A DNA stretch of 8,913 nt, taken from NCBI GenBank assembly GCA_030598645.1, contig JAUVPN010000093.1, positions 1-8,913 of the forward strand, read 5' to 3'. The notes beneath the pieces were generated by a model, which ran no database searches, had not been told where the DNA came from, and was given only the letters and a program-made list of their open reading frames with translations. The position numbers and the translations under genes were made by a program. The stretch comes from Hyphomicrobium sp. GTDB lineage: Bacteria > Pseudomonadota > Alphaproteobacteria > Rhizobiales > Hyphomicrobiaceae. Positions 1-6,327 of this stretch are shown here, piece after piece (the first letter of the stretch is position 1; each line of letters opens with the position of its first letter).

Positions 1-9
1 GCTTTGGCT

Positions 10-1458
10 ATGCCGAGTGAGACATTCGTAGAGACGGCATCGACGGTTCGTGCACTCCACGAGCGAACGCCACTTGGGTTTCTCGCCACAGTCTTCGCCG
101 CCAATTTCCTAGCGCTTCTGAATTTATCGATGGTCGTCGTCGCTATGATGCCGATCGACAGAGCACTTGGCGCGCCTCAACATCTGACCCTGCAATTGCC
201 TTGCGCCTTGTTTGGGGCCATGGTGTGCGCCGCTCCCGTCACGCCATATCTGTTGCGTCGTTGGGGCACGCGGCCCGTGTTGTTGACGGCGGTCACAGGA
301 CTTGCCGTCACCTCGGTGCTTGCCGCCTTGTGCAGCAATATCTGGCAGCTGGCCATGGTATTGTTCCTGAGCGGCTTGGCGAGCGCGCCCGTCGCGGCTG
401 CGACGCAAGCCGGGGTCGATAGCCATATGCCCGGTGCCAACCGCGGCATCGGCATGGCGGTGTGGGGCGCCGGCATTTATGCCAGCGGTCTGCTGGGTCC
501 GCTCATGGCAGGTTATTTGCTGGACGACTACGGCTGGCGAACGATTTTCCTGGTTCCGCTGCCGATCGCCCTGCTAACCGCGCTTCTGATTGCGAGGTTC
601 GTGGAACCTTCACGGGTGAAGCCGGTGCCAGGCGATCTGGCAACGCTTGTTCTGGCGCCGCTCGCCATCATGTTCCTGATCGGCACCTGCTCGCTGGGAC
701 GCAGTCTGGGTTGGTCGCAATCCTACGTGCCCTACGCAACGCTTACCGGTCTCCTGATCGTCGCACCGCTTTATGCACTGCAATACCGGCGCACACAGGC
801 GCCTGCGCTCGACCTTGGCTGTCTGCGCGATCGAAACGTGGCGCTCGCGCTTCTGCTCGTATTCTTCGCCAATCTCGTGGGCACCGGTCTGTTTCAGGTC
901 GAGTTTCTTGGCCGCTATTCCCATTTGTCCGATCATGTGCTGGGGCTACGCACCACGATCGGCACGGTCGGTCTCCTCGGTGGAATGGCACTTGCCGCCT
1001 ATCTGTGCCACGCGGGCCGCGCCGGCTTCGCATTGCTGGCCGCCATCGCCTTCAGCGCGATCTCCAAGATAGGGTTTTTGTTCTATGATGACCATACCGG
1101 AGCGATCGCCGCCATTTGGCCCGTGCTTATCGGCGGCGTGGGCTTCGGGCTGATGACCGCATCGCTTGCGACTTTGGCTTACGAAACCGTGAGTCCGCGA
1201 CGGGCCGCCGATGTGGCCACGCTGTTTGTGCTTGTGATATTTCTGGGGGCGTGTCTGGGTACCGGCGTTCTCGATGAGGTTATTCTTGGATTTACGACGC
1301 TAGATGTCAGCGAAGGCATGAGCTACGCAGTAGCCAAGCAGGCTGCATTCAAGGCTGAGTTTTGGGTCGAGTTGGGGGTCACCTTGCTCCTGCTGATACC
1401 GGCCGTATCGCTTGCAAATGGTGCGCGCAAGCGAATGGCGTCGGGGATGTCGACATAA
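10..1458 (+). CDS. MFS transporter, DHA2-like (14 TM)
   Basis: Inner-membrane major facilitator, probably a proton-driven exporter; the substrate cannot be told from sequence. Fourteen hydrophobic segments can be counted across about 482 residues, which fits the DHA2 (14-TM) drug:H+ antiporter group rather than 12-TM families. Supporting motifs are a loop 2-3 basic stretch (LLRRWGTRP, about residues 81-89) and a motif-C-like region in which GPLMAGYLLDDYGWRTIF (about 163-180) matches the DHA2 pattern of G-P-x-x-G-G followed by a WR-x-IF helix start. The start is uncertain: ATG at 10 is used here, TTG at 4 is in frame, and the frame is open to the window edge, so the true start could lie upstream. 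The stop TAA lies 13 nt before the cytochrome start, so the two genes are probably co-transcribed. Family confidence is high; substrate unknown. Confidence 0.88.
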   Translation: MPSETFVETASTVRALHERTPLGFLATVFAANFLALLNLSMVVVAMMPIDRALGAPQHLTLQLPCALFGAMVCAAPVTPYLLRRWGTRPVLLTAVTGLAVTSVLAALCSNIWQLAMVLFLSGLASAPVAAATQAGVDSHMPGANRGIGMAVWGAGIYASGLLGPLMAGYLLDDYGWRTIFLVPLPIALLTALLIARFVEPSRVKPVPGDLATLVLAPLAIMFLIGTCSLGRSLGWSQSYVPYATLTGLLIVAPLYALQYRRTQAPALDLGCLRDRNVALALLLVFFANLVGTGLFQVEFLGRYSHLSDHVLGLRTTIGTVGLLGGMALAAYLCHAGRAGFALLAAIAFSAISKIGFLFYDDHTGAIAAIWPVLIGGVGFGLMTASLATLAYETVSPRRAADVATLFVLVIFLGACLGTGVLDEVILGFTTLDVSEGMSYAVAKQAAFKAEFWVELGVTLLLLIPAVSLANGARKRMASGMST

Positions 1459-1471
1459 TTGCCAGGTATGG

Positions 1472-4027
1472 ATGAGCAAAGATGGACGAACCCTAATGTT
1501 CCACCATCGAGTTGTGTTTGTCGGCAGTGTGGTGGTGCTGGTGGTTGGCGTCGGAGCTACTTCACTCAACTCCAATGCCGGGCTTGATTGTCAAGCTGGC
1601 GTTGCGCCAAATGTCGACGCGGTCACCGCTTTCTTGCGCAATTTCTGCTACCGCAAACTGGGCTGGGCCAACGACATCAGGGTGCGTCCAACTGGACCTG
1701 TGATCGATGGAATCCAATATGGCGTGCACGGCAATGTGCGCATTTGGTACCCGCCAGCGGTGCTTGATTGGCTGAAGCGTGGCCGTCCGAACAAGGCAAA
1801 ACTTCCCGACGGGACCTTGGTGGTGAAGGAGCAGTACGACGGTGTAACGGCCGATCAGCCCGGCAACCTGTCTGGTTGGACGTGGATGCTAAAGGCCGCT
1901 TCGGCAAGCCATGCCGGTTGGCTTTGGGGCTATACCGACCTCAAGAACGATGACTGGAACGTGGCCGAGCACTTCTTGCCTTACTGCATCAACTGCCACG
2001 CCGGCGCTAATAACAAACAGCTGCTCTTTTCTTCACTGAGCACAATTGTCGGGGACTACGTGACGCATGGGACAATCGACACCGCTGCGCCCAACGGCGT
2101 ACCACCGACGGCCAAGCCCCATGGTGGCATCCATCAGATGCAGGACCTGCCGCATCCAAAGACCGCTCCAGATCCCGACTTTCTGGCCCTGTTCGATCAA
2201 ATTGGTGTTACAGGGCCGGACGAAATCTTGCACTTGCCGCCGGCCGCCAAGGATCGGGTCGTGCCTCCTGCCGGGGAACTAAAGCACTTTGTCACCTCCG
2301 ATGTCTGCAGCGCCTGCCACGACGCCAATAGTGAGCTGACATATCAGCTGCCCGACATGATGGTGATCGATGGCGACGGCGAACATTTGAACCTGTCGCC
2401 CTATGGCGAATGGAGCGCTTCCGTTATGGGCCTGTCTGGCCGCGATCCGATCTTCCACGCCCAGCTTGAGTCGGAGAAGGCGCTCCACCCCGACCTCGGC
2501 AATATCATCGATAATACCTGCTATCGCTGCCACGGCTCGATGGGACAGCACCAGCTACACATCGATCACGGCGAGGAACGCAACTTCTCCCATGACATGA
2601 TCTACGCCGCTGGTGACCATCCGGACGCCAAATACGGTGCGCTGGCCCGCGACGGCATCTCCTGCGGCGTGTGCCACCGCATCGCTGAGAAAGACTTAGG
2701 GCAACCGGAGACCTTCACGGGCCAGTTCAATCTAGGCCCGGCGGACACGATCTACGGGCCGTTCGCCGATCCCAAGACCCATGCCATGGACCAGGCCACG
2801 GGCATACTGCCGGAGCACGCACCATGGATCAAGGAGTCGCGGCTGTGCGGCACCTGCCACACAGTGGTCCTCCCCGTGCTGGATGTGGACCGCCGATATG
2901 ATGCAGCACAATTCGCTGCTGCACCGAAGACCCACGAGCAGACGACTTATCTGGAGTGGCTGAACAGCGCATACCAAGACGTTTCCCAACCGGTAGACGC
3001 AGGCTCGGTCAAGCGCTGTCAAACATGCCATATGCCACAATCCTACGATGGAAAACCATTGTCCTTCCGCATCGCCAATATTCAGGACTCACGCTTCCCC
3101 TATAACGAGAACCTGGCCGACGTCGAGAAGGTCGATGTGGAGCCGCGCCAGCCTTTTAGCCGCCACACACTGCTCGGCATCAATCTGTTTGTCATGGAGA
3201 TGTTTCAGCAATTCTCCGATGTGTTGGGCGTGCAGACTAAGGATCCCAACATTGCCAGCCGGGAACATCCAGTGCCGTCGCTGCACTTCGCCGAACAGGA
3301 AGCGGTGAGGCTGGCGCGCGAGCAGACCGCGACTGTCTCCATTGATAAGATCGCCCGAGGTGATGAGAGCCTTGAGGTCGACGTCACGGTGACGAACCTT
3401 GCCGGGCACAAATTCCCCTCAGGCGTCGGTTTCCGTCGCGCCTTCCTTGAACTTAGGGTCGAGGACGCGGAGGGGAGGCTTCTGTGGGGCTCAGGCGTGC
3501 CCTCGAATCTTGGCGTTATCCTCGATGGCGAGGGCAAGCCGCTTGCCACCGAGTTTAGCAAGCGTGAGGTCCAGCCACATTACGCCGTCATAACGGCACA
3601 AGACGAAGCGCAGATTTACGAGACGCGCCATCGCAACAGTGCTGGGGAGCTCACCACCAGCTTCCTCGCGTTGAAAACGGAAGTGAAGGACAATCGCCTG
3701 CTGCCAGCGGGTTGGCGCGAAGATGGCCCCTATGCGGACATAACGGCGCCAAAGGGAATAAACGGCGATCCGGCTTATGCCGATGGAAGCGGCAGCGACC
3801 GCCTATCCTATCGCATCCCGCTCGACGCCATAACGGCAGCGGTTAGATTGCGGGCGATCCTGCATTACCAAACGATACCGCCCTATTATTTGCGCGACCG
3901 CTTCGCGACGGTACAGGGCCCCTCCACAAAGCGTCTGCATTTCATCGCCAGTCGCTTGGCGACAGAAGGAACACCTATCGAGGGTTGGACGGTCAGAGTC
4001 GCGGAAACAAAAGTCGAACTAGACTAG
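1472..4027 (+). CDS. Exported multiheme cytochrome c with N-terminal P460-like domain
   Basis: Predicted periplasmic or membrane-anchored electron-transfer or redox protein of 851 aa. A short basic N-terminus and a hydrophobic run (about residues 14-30) look like a signal peptide or anchor. Residues about 85-185 resemble the cytochrome P460 domain: LPDGTLVVKE, GWTWMLK and GWLWGY, followed by the heme site CINCH at 172-176. Five more CxxCH sites follow: CSACH 279, CYRCH 350, CGVCH 398, CGTCH 459 and CQTCH 516, giving six predicted c-type hemes. The last third has no CxxCH but carries VTNLAGHKFPSG (GHKFPSG at 645-651), typical of the C-terminal domain of many large multiheme cytochromes; its His may ligate a heme. 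The ATG at 1472 is chosen because AGG lies 5 nt upstream and it clears the transporter stop at 1458; in-frame starts at 1412 (inside the transporter gene) and 1496 are alternatives. Substrate unknown. Confidence 0.9.
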   Translation: MSKDGRTLMFHHRVVFVGSVVVLVVGVGATSLNSNAGLDCQAGVAPNVDAVTAFLRNFCYRKLGWANDIRVRPTGPVIDGIQYGVHGNVRIWYPPAVLDWLKRGRPNKAKLPDGTLVVKEQYDGVTADQPGNLSGWTWMLKAASASHAGWLWGYTDLKNDDWNVAEHFLPYCINCHAGANNKQLLFSSLSTIVGDYVTHGTIDTAAPNGVPPTAKPHGGIHQMQDLPHPKTAPDPDFLALFDQIGVTGPDEILHLPPAAKDRVVPPAGELKHFVTSDVCSACHDANSELTYQLPDMMVIDGDGEHLNLSPYGEWSASVMGLSGRDPIFHAQLESEKALHPDLGNIIDNTCYRCHGSMGQHQLHIDHGEERNFSHDMIYAAGDHPDAKYGALARDGISCGVCHRIAEKDLGQPETFTGQFNLGPADTIYGPFADPKTHAMDQATGILPEHAPWIKESRLCGTCHTVVLPVLDVDRRYDAAQFAAAPKTHEQTTYLEWLNSAYQDVSQPVDAGSVKRCQTCHMPQSYDGKPLSFRIANIQDSRFPYNENLADVEKVDVEPRQPFSRHTLLGINLFVMEMFQQFSDVLGVQTKDPNIASREHPVPSLHFAEQEAVRLAREQTATVSIDKIARGDESLEVDVTVTNLAGHKFPSGVGFRRAFLELRVEDAEGRLLWGSGVPSNLGVILDGEGKPLATEFSKREVQPHYAVITAQDEAQIYETRHRNSAGELTTSFLALKTEVKDNRLLPAGWREDGPYADITAPKGINGDPAYADGSGSDRLSYRIPLDAITAAVRLRAILHYQTIPPYYLRDRFATVQGPSTKRLHFIASRLATEGTPIEGWTVRVAETKVELD
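1985..3031 (+). other. Six CxxCH heme-c attachment motifs
   Basis: The codons for the six heme-binding motifs of the cytochrome lie at 1985-1999, 2306-2320, 2519-2533, 2663-2677, 2846-2860 and 3017-3031. Spacing is wide and irregular (about 40-110 residues). This differs from small tetraheme cytochromes with dense motifs and fits a large catalytic or scaffold-type multiheme protein. No CxxCK variant (the catalytic motif of NrfA-type nitrite reductase) was seen. Confidence 0.93.
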
Positions 4028-4131
4028 CATATCTCGCAGCTGTGACACCACGGTCGCAGGGCGCCGAGGATCAGAGAAGACGCTTGCCAGGTCTTTTAAG
4101 GCGAAGGGCGATATCGGAGTTAAGAGTGACG

Positions 4132-4250
4132 ATGTCCGCTTTGGGTCATTAGCGGACATTGAGATGGGGGTCGGGCATGTCCGCTTTCCTGCACTAAGCG
4201 GTCGTATTCGGCGCCGAAATTGACGTCCGCTAAGTGCCATTAGCGGACAT
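4132..4250 (+). repeat. Triple-hairpin interspersed element, copy A
   Basis: Hairpin 1 is perfect: ATGTCCGCT (4132-4140) and AGCGGACAT (4151-4159). Hairpin 2 (about 4177-4203) starts with ATGTCCGCTTT but its right arm has decayed. Hairpin 3 has perfect 8-bp arms, GTCCGCTA (4225-4232) and TAGCGGAC (4241-4248). Offsets between hairpins (18 nt from the end of 1 to the start of 2, and 46 nt from the start of 2 to the start of 3) and total length (119 bp) equal those of copy D. It lies between the cytochrome and the lipoprotein gene and might act as a transcription terminator or mRNA-stabilising structure, which is inference. Confidence 0.88.
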
Positions 4251-4310
4251 TCGGACCCGCCGTAGTTTCTGGTTTGACGGAATTCGGGTTAATGTCCTCT
4301 CTCATTGCGC

Positions 4311-4316
4311 AGAAGG
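4311..4316 (+). promoter_or_regulatory. Ribosome binding site of the small lipoprotein gene
   Basis: AGAAGG lies 8 nt before the ATG at 4325. It decides the start in favour of 4325 over the upstream in-frame ATGs (4274-based frame, 4292), which would place a hydrophilic extension before the signal peptide. Confidence 0.7.
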
Positions 4317-4324
4317 TGAATGTC

Positions 4325-4480
4325 ATGAAAATATTGGTTTCGGTTCTTGCCTTGGCACTTGCAGTGGGATTTGTCGCTGCATGTGAGCCGCCGGCCCCTC
4401 AGCCATTAACGAGGGCGGAATGCGAAAAGGCGGGTGAAAAGTGGGACGAAACGGCCCACGTATGTGACGTGCAAAGGTAA
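4325..4480 (+). CDS. Small putative lipoprotein (51 aa)
   Basis: Very short exported lipoprotein. Residues 1-19 form a lipoprotein signal peptide (one Lys, then a Leu/Val/Ala core) ending in the lipobox VAAC, with Cys20 as the lipidated residue. A proline-rich linker (EPPAPQP) follows, then a short motif TRAECEKAGEKWDETAHVC with two cysteines (33 and 47) that could form a disulfide in the periplasm. I recall similar 'ECEKAGMKWD...C' tails in small hypothetical alphaproteobacterial proteins, but no function is known to me. The stop is TAA at 4478-4480. It stands alone between repeat copy A and the CxxCxGxG gene, 126 nt upstream of the latter and on the same strand. Gene reality is well supported by the RBS and lipobox. 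Confidence 0.78.
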   Translation: MKILVSVLALALAVGFVAACEPPAPQPLTRAECEKAGEKWDETAHVCDVQR

Positions 4481-4606
4481 TCGGCTAGCTGATGCGTGTG
4501 GCACCTAATGCCGGGTGCGGCGTATGACGGCTAACGAGGGCCGCCTTGCGCAGGAGTGGCGTTGGCGCTTCGCCAGTTTCTATGTTCGACGTTGAGGCAC
4601 ACACAC

Positions 4607-4831
4607 ATGAAAACTTGTCCAGACTGCAATGGCGATGGTGTCGTTGACAAAGATACGGACGATGAACGTCAATGCCCGACGTGCGGTGGCCTTGGTTTTG
4701 TACCTAATGATGACGACGATTATGAAGAAGTAATAAAAACATCAATCAAGCAGGGGATGCGTGAAAACTGCACGTCCATCTTCTGCCGGAAATTGCACGA
4801 TGAGAGGCGAGGGCGGTTCGCTGTTACTTGA
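4607..4831 (+). CDS. Small CxxCxGxG zinc-finger-like protein (74 aa)
   Basis: Two CxxCxGxG motifs, CPDCNGDG (residues 4-11) and CPTCGGLG (23-30), are separated by an acidic spacer. Each is one half of the DnaJ cysteine-rich zinc-binding module, so together the four cysteines can bind one Zn. There is no J domain. An acidic stretch NDDDDYEE (34-41) follows. The tail after about residue 45 looks unlike the rest and ends exactly at the start of a repeat region (stop 4829-4831), so it may be a shifted or repeat-derived extension; I remember homologs being shorter, but cannot check. The ATG at 4607 has GAGG at 4594-4597, a 9-nt spacing; the in-frame upstream ATG lacks any RBS and adds unrelated residues. 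Possibly a small chaperone-like or nucleic-acid-associated protein; function unknown. Confidence 0.75.
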   Translation: MKTCPDCNGDGVVDKDTDDERQCPTCGGLGFVPNDDDDYEEVIKTSIKQGMRENCTSIFCRKLHDERRGRFAVT

Positions 4832-4980
4832 GAGAACATTCCCTGTTCTCATCTATAAATTCCCTTTTCATTGCGTAGGGAATTTCACTGCCAGTCCCTT
4901 GTGGATGCTCGCGTGAAGCGTGTGCGCCTCGGCCAATCTCGATGAAATTCCCTGTACTTTCCCGTAGATCAGGGAATTTG
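4832..4980. repeat. Palindromic repeat block with AAATTCCCTG arms
   Basis: Three inverted repeats sit close together. GAGAAC (4832-4837) pairs with GTTCTC (4845-4850). AAATTCCCT (4857-4865) pairs with AGGGAATTT (4877-4885), perfect 9-bp arms. AAATTCCCTG (4945-4954) pairs with CAGGGAATTT (4970-4979), perfect 10-bp arms. The core ATTCCCT occurs four times including 4838-4844. I remember near-identical DNA as a dispersed repeat in Bradyrhizobium-like genomes, where its translation turns up in hypothetical proteins. No transposase is encoded. Confidence 0.75.
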
Positions 4981-5189
4981 TGCTGTCGAGACAGGTTCGC
5001 CGCAGTCTCTCAGCACAGCCAGCCAGTCGCGGGCTTTTTGGCTCTCTGTCGGCCTTCACCAAATGCTCCCGAAGAAGCGCTGAATTGTGCCACTAACGCG
5101 CGGTGGTTCACTCTGGCTTGATGCCAGAGAGCGCGCCTCCGCGCGACAACACCGCGTCTCTCCCGGTTTATCTCAACTGGGCAGTTTCG
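4981..5189. other. Non-coding stretch with two small hairpins
   Basis: No convincing gene. It continues from the ATTCCCT repeat block and probably belongs to the same dispersed-repeat DNA up to about 5080. Two adjacent hairpins are visible: CTCTGGC (5111-5117) with GCCAGAG (5123-5129), 7 bp with a 5-nt loop, and GCGCG (5131-5135) with CGCGC (5140-5144). Neither is followed by a T-run, so they are not typical intrinsic terminators. Open frames here lack RBS and family similarity. Confidence 0.5.
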
Positions 5190-5309
5190 GGGATCACATT
5201 AGCCAGACGAATGTCAATTTTGATGCTGAGCACGACCGCTTTGGGGGTAAAGCGGACATCCAGTTCTCCAGGAGATGCCCAGAGCCGAGGGTCACCCCAA
5301 GCGGTCACT
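5190..5309 (-). repeat. Triple-hairpin interspersed element, copy B (inverted, decayed)
   Basis: Read on the minus strand this aligns with copy D. The central hairpin 2 is kept: CCGCTTT (5236-5242), loop GGGGGT, AAAGCGG (5249-5255), with ACAT and CC following as in copy D. The linker ATTTTGATGCTGAG matches the ATTTCAGCGCTGAC linker of copy D with a few changes. Hairpin 1 (about 5275-5309) and hairpin 3 (about 5190-5213) are largely decayed. Its edge abuts the DUF502 stop codon at 5310. Confidence 0.6.
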
Positions 5310-5945
5310 TCAGCACCCCTCAGGAAGTGTGAGGTCGGTGCCGCGTAGAGCTGTGGCGGATCCGACGCCTAAGCGCTTCACGATCACCATGGCCTCGACC
5401 ATGGTAATTTTCAATGACCGTATCCGATCCGCCGGCAAGTACATCACGTCGCCCGACATGGGAGTAGGCGCCTGCGGGAGAAACACAGCGACCCAGCCGT
5501 TCTCAAGTGCCTCCAGCAGGTACCCAATCTGCCAGCCACCCTCGATGCTAACCAATACCGGGTCTATACCTTCGGCGCTTTCGACCTGTGCAAGGCCTTC
5601 GGCCATGCTCTTTACGAGCTGGTACTGTGGGAGACCGCCCAGAAGGGAGTTCTCAGACCAGCGCATAACGCGCTTGCCCCATCCCGTGCGGGCGACAAGG
5701 CCGGCGACGAACGAGATGAAAATCAGTATCAGTACCGCGATGACAGTGATGCCCCCGGGGCCGAGCACTTCGTCCACACGTAAGAACTCCGAAATCGGTT
5801 CTGCGACCTTTCCCGCCAACCGCATAGCGTAGCGCAGGACGATCAGGACGAGGGCCACCGGCAAGAGGAACAACAGCCCACCAACGATCGTTGTTTTCAG
5901 AAATTCCGTCAAAGAAGTTCCTATCACTTGCTTCTGCAGAGCCAT
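5310..5945 (-). CDS. DUF502 family inner-membrane protein
   Basis: Two-helix membrane protein of unknown function, 211 aa, matching the usual length of DUF502 (PF04367) proteins. TM1 is at about residues 17-40 (TTIVGGLLFLLPVALVLIVL) and TM2 at about 66-86. After TM2 comes the family-typical cytoplasmic part, including GGLPQYQLVKSM (103-114), then GWQIGYLLEALENGWVAVFLP (137-157), APTPMSG (159-165) and a hydrophilic tail with PADRI and MVEAM, as in family members (P.APNPTSG, VEDAM). The start at 5945 is supported by GGGAGGG a few nt upstream. It stands alone on the minus strand between repeat copies B and C; its stop touches copy B. Function unknown. Confidence 0.9.
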   Translation of the reverse strand: MALQKQVIGTSLTEFLKTTIVGGLLFLLPVALVLIVLRYAMRLAGKVAEPISEFLRVDEVLGPGGITVIAVLILIFISFVAGLVARTGWGKRVMRWSENSLLGGLPQYQLVKSMAEGLAQVESAEGIDPVLVSIEGGWQIGYLLEALENGWVAVFLPQAPTPMSGDVMYLPADRIRSLKITMVEAMVIVKRLGVGSATALRGTDLTLPEGC

Positions 5946-6136
5946 TTAGCCCTCCCAATGGGACCGTCCCAGATAATCTAATTTGGGGTGTCAGCGGATC
6001 GGTCGCCTCTAGCTTTGTCCGCGACGGCGATACGAGTATTGTTATCGATATCGTCTTCGACTGGGAACCTCCCCTTAATGGAGAGTAGACGGAATCACTG
6101 TTCGACCAGCATCACAACGCCTTTATCGACAGCATC
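5946..6136. other. Intergenic DNA upstream of the DUF502 gene
   Basis: Contains the DUF502 ribosome binding site (just right of 5945) and presumably its promoter, though no clear -35/-10 pair was found. On the plus strand one frame reads FDWEPPLNGE, a stop at 6086-6088, then SLFDQHHNAFIDSIGH and a stop at about 6143-6145. This could be decayed coding DNA, but no family was recognised. Confidence 0.35.
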
Positions 6137-6243
6137 GGTCACTAGCGGACATGTGAGCGCGAATGAGAGATGTCTGCTTTACGCCCAAAAGCGGACATGC
6201 GGTGGACCCGCTCGGAGAGTCCGCTATGTGCCATAGGCGGACT
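6137..6243 (+). repeat. Triple-hairpin interspersed element, copy C (left-truncated)
   Basis: Only the right half of hairpin 1 remains (GGTCACTAGCGGACAT, 6137-6152). Hairpin 2 is well kept: ATGTCTGCTTT (6170-6180) with AAAGCGGACAT (6188-6198), 11-bp arms containing one T-G pair. Hairpin 3 is GTCCGCTATG (6219-6228) with CATAGGCGGAC (6232-6242), one base inserted. The 18-nt offset from the end of hairpin 1 to the start of hairpin 2 is the same as in copies A and D. It lies between two minus-strand genes. Confidence 0.82.
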
Positions 6244-6267
6244 TCAGCGCTCAGCGTTTGATCCGGC

Positions 6268-6327
6268 CTAGCCGATCAGCCCTAGCTCCGAGAGCTGACC
6301 AATTGCGCGGTCAAAGTAGTTCTCACG
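6268..6327. other. Downstream flank of the beta-barrel gene
   Basis: Holds two weak stems: AGCTC/GAGCT around 6284-6295 and TGACC/GGTCA around 6296-6313. Neither is followed by a clear T-run, so calling a terminator is not justified. On the minus strand the frame of the barrel gene stays open after its stop for 19 codons (REN YFDRAIGQLSELGLIG) to another stop at 6268-6270, possibly old coding DNA. Confidence 0.3.

Noticed and set aside
462..1088. 208-aa plus-strand frame within the MFS gene
   Set aside because: Out-of-frame shadow rich in Arg, with no membrane pattern or start signal.
4019..4240. 73-aa minus-strand open frame with MSANDPKRTS inside
   Set aside because: It overlaps the cytochrome end and reads through repeat copy A; repeat-derived peptide.
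4132..4250. Integron attC array or CRISPR repeats
   Set aside because: No attC core sites, no integrase, and no regularly spaced direct repeats with unique spacers; the units are gene-separating palindromes.
4273..4302. Sigma-70 promoter for the lipoprotein gene (TTGACG at 4274)
   Set aside because: No acceptable -10 hexamer at 16-18 nt spacing.
4563..4575. Intrinsic terminator TGGCG-CTT-CGCCA after the lipoprotein gene
   Set aside because: Stem of only 5 bp and no real T-run follows.
4868..5062. 64-aa minus-strand open frame (contains NSLIYGKVQGIS)
   Set aside because: It is a translation of the ATTCCCT repeat block, with no RBS and no domain.
5087..5348. Two overlapping 81-aa plus-strand frames
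   Set aside because: Both run through repeat copy B and neither shows an RBS or family pattern.
5275..5832. 185-aa plus-strand frame
   Set aside because: Antisense to the clear DUF502 gene; composition typical of a shadow frame.
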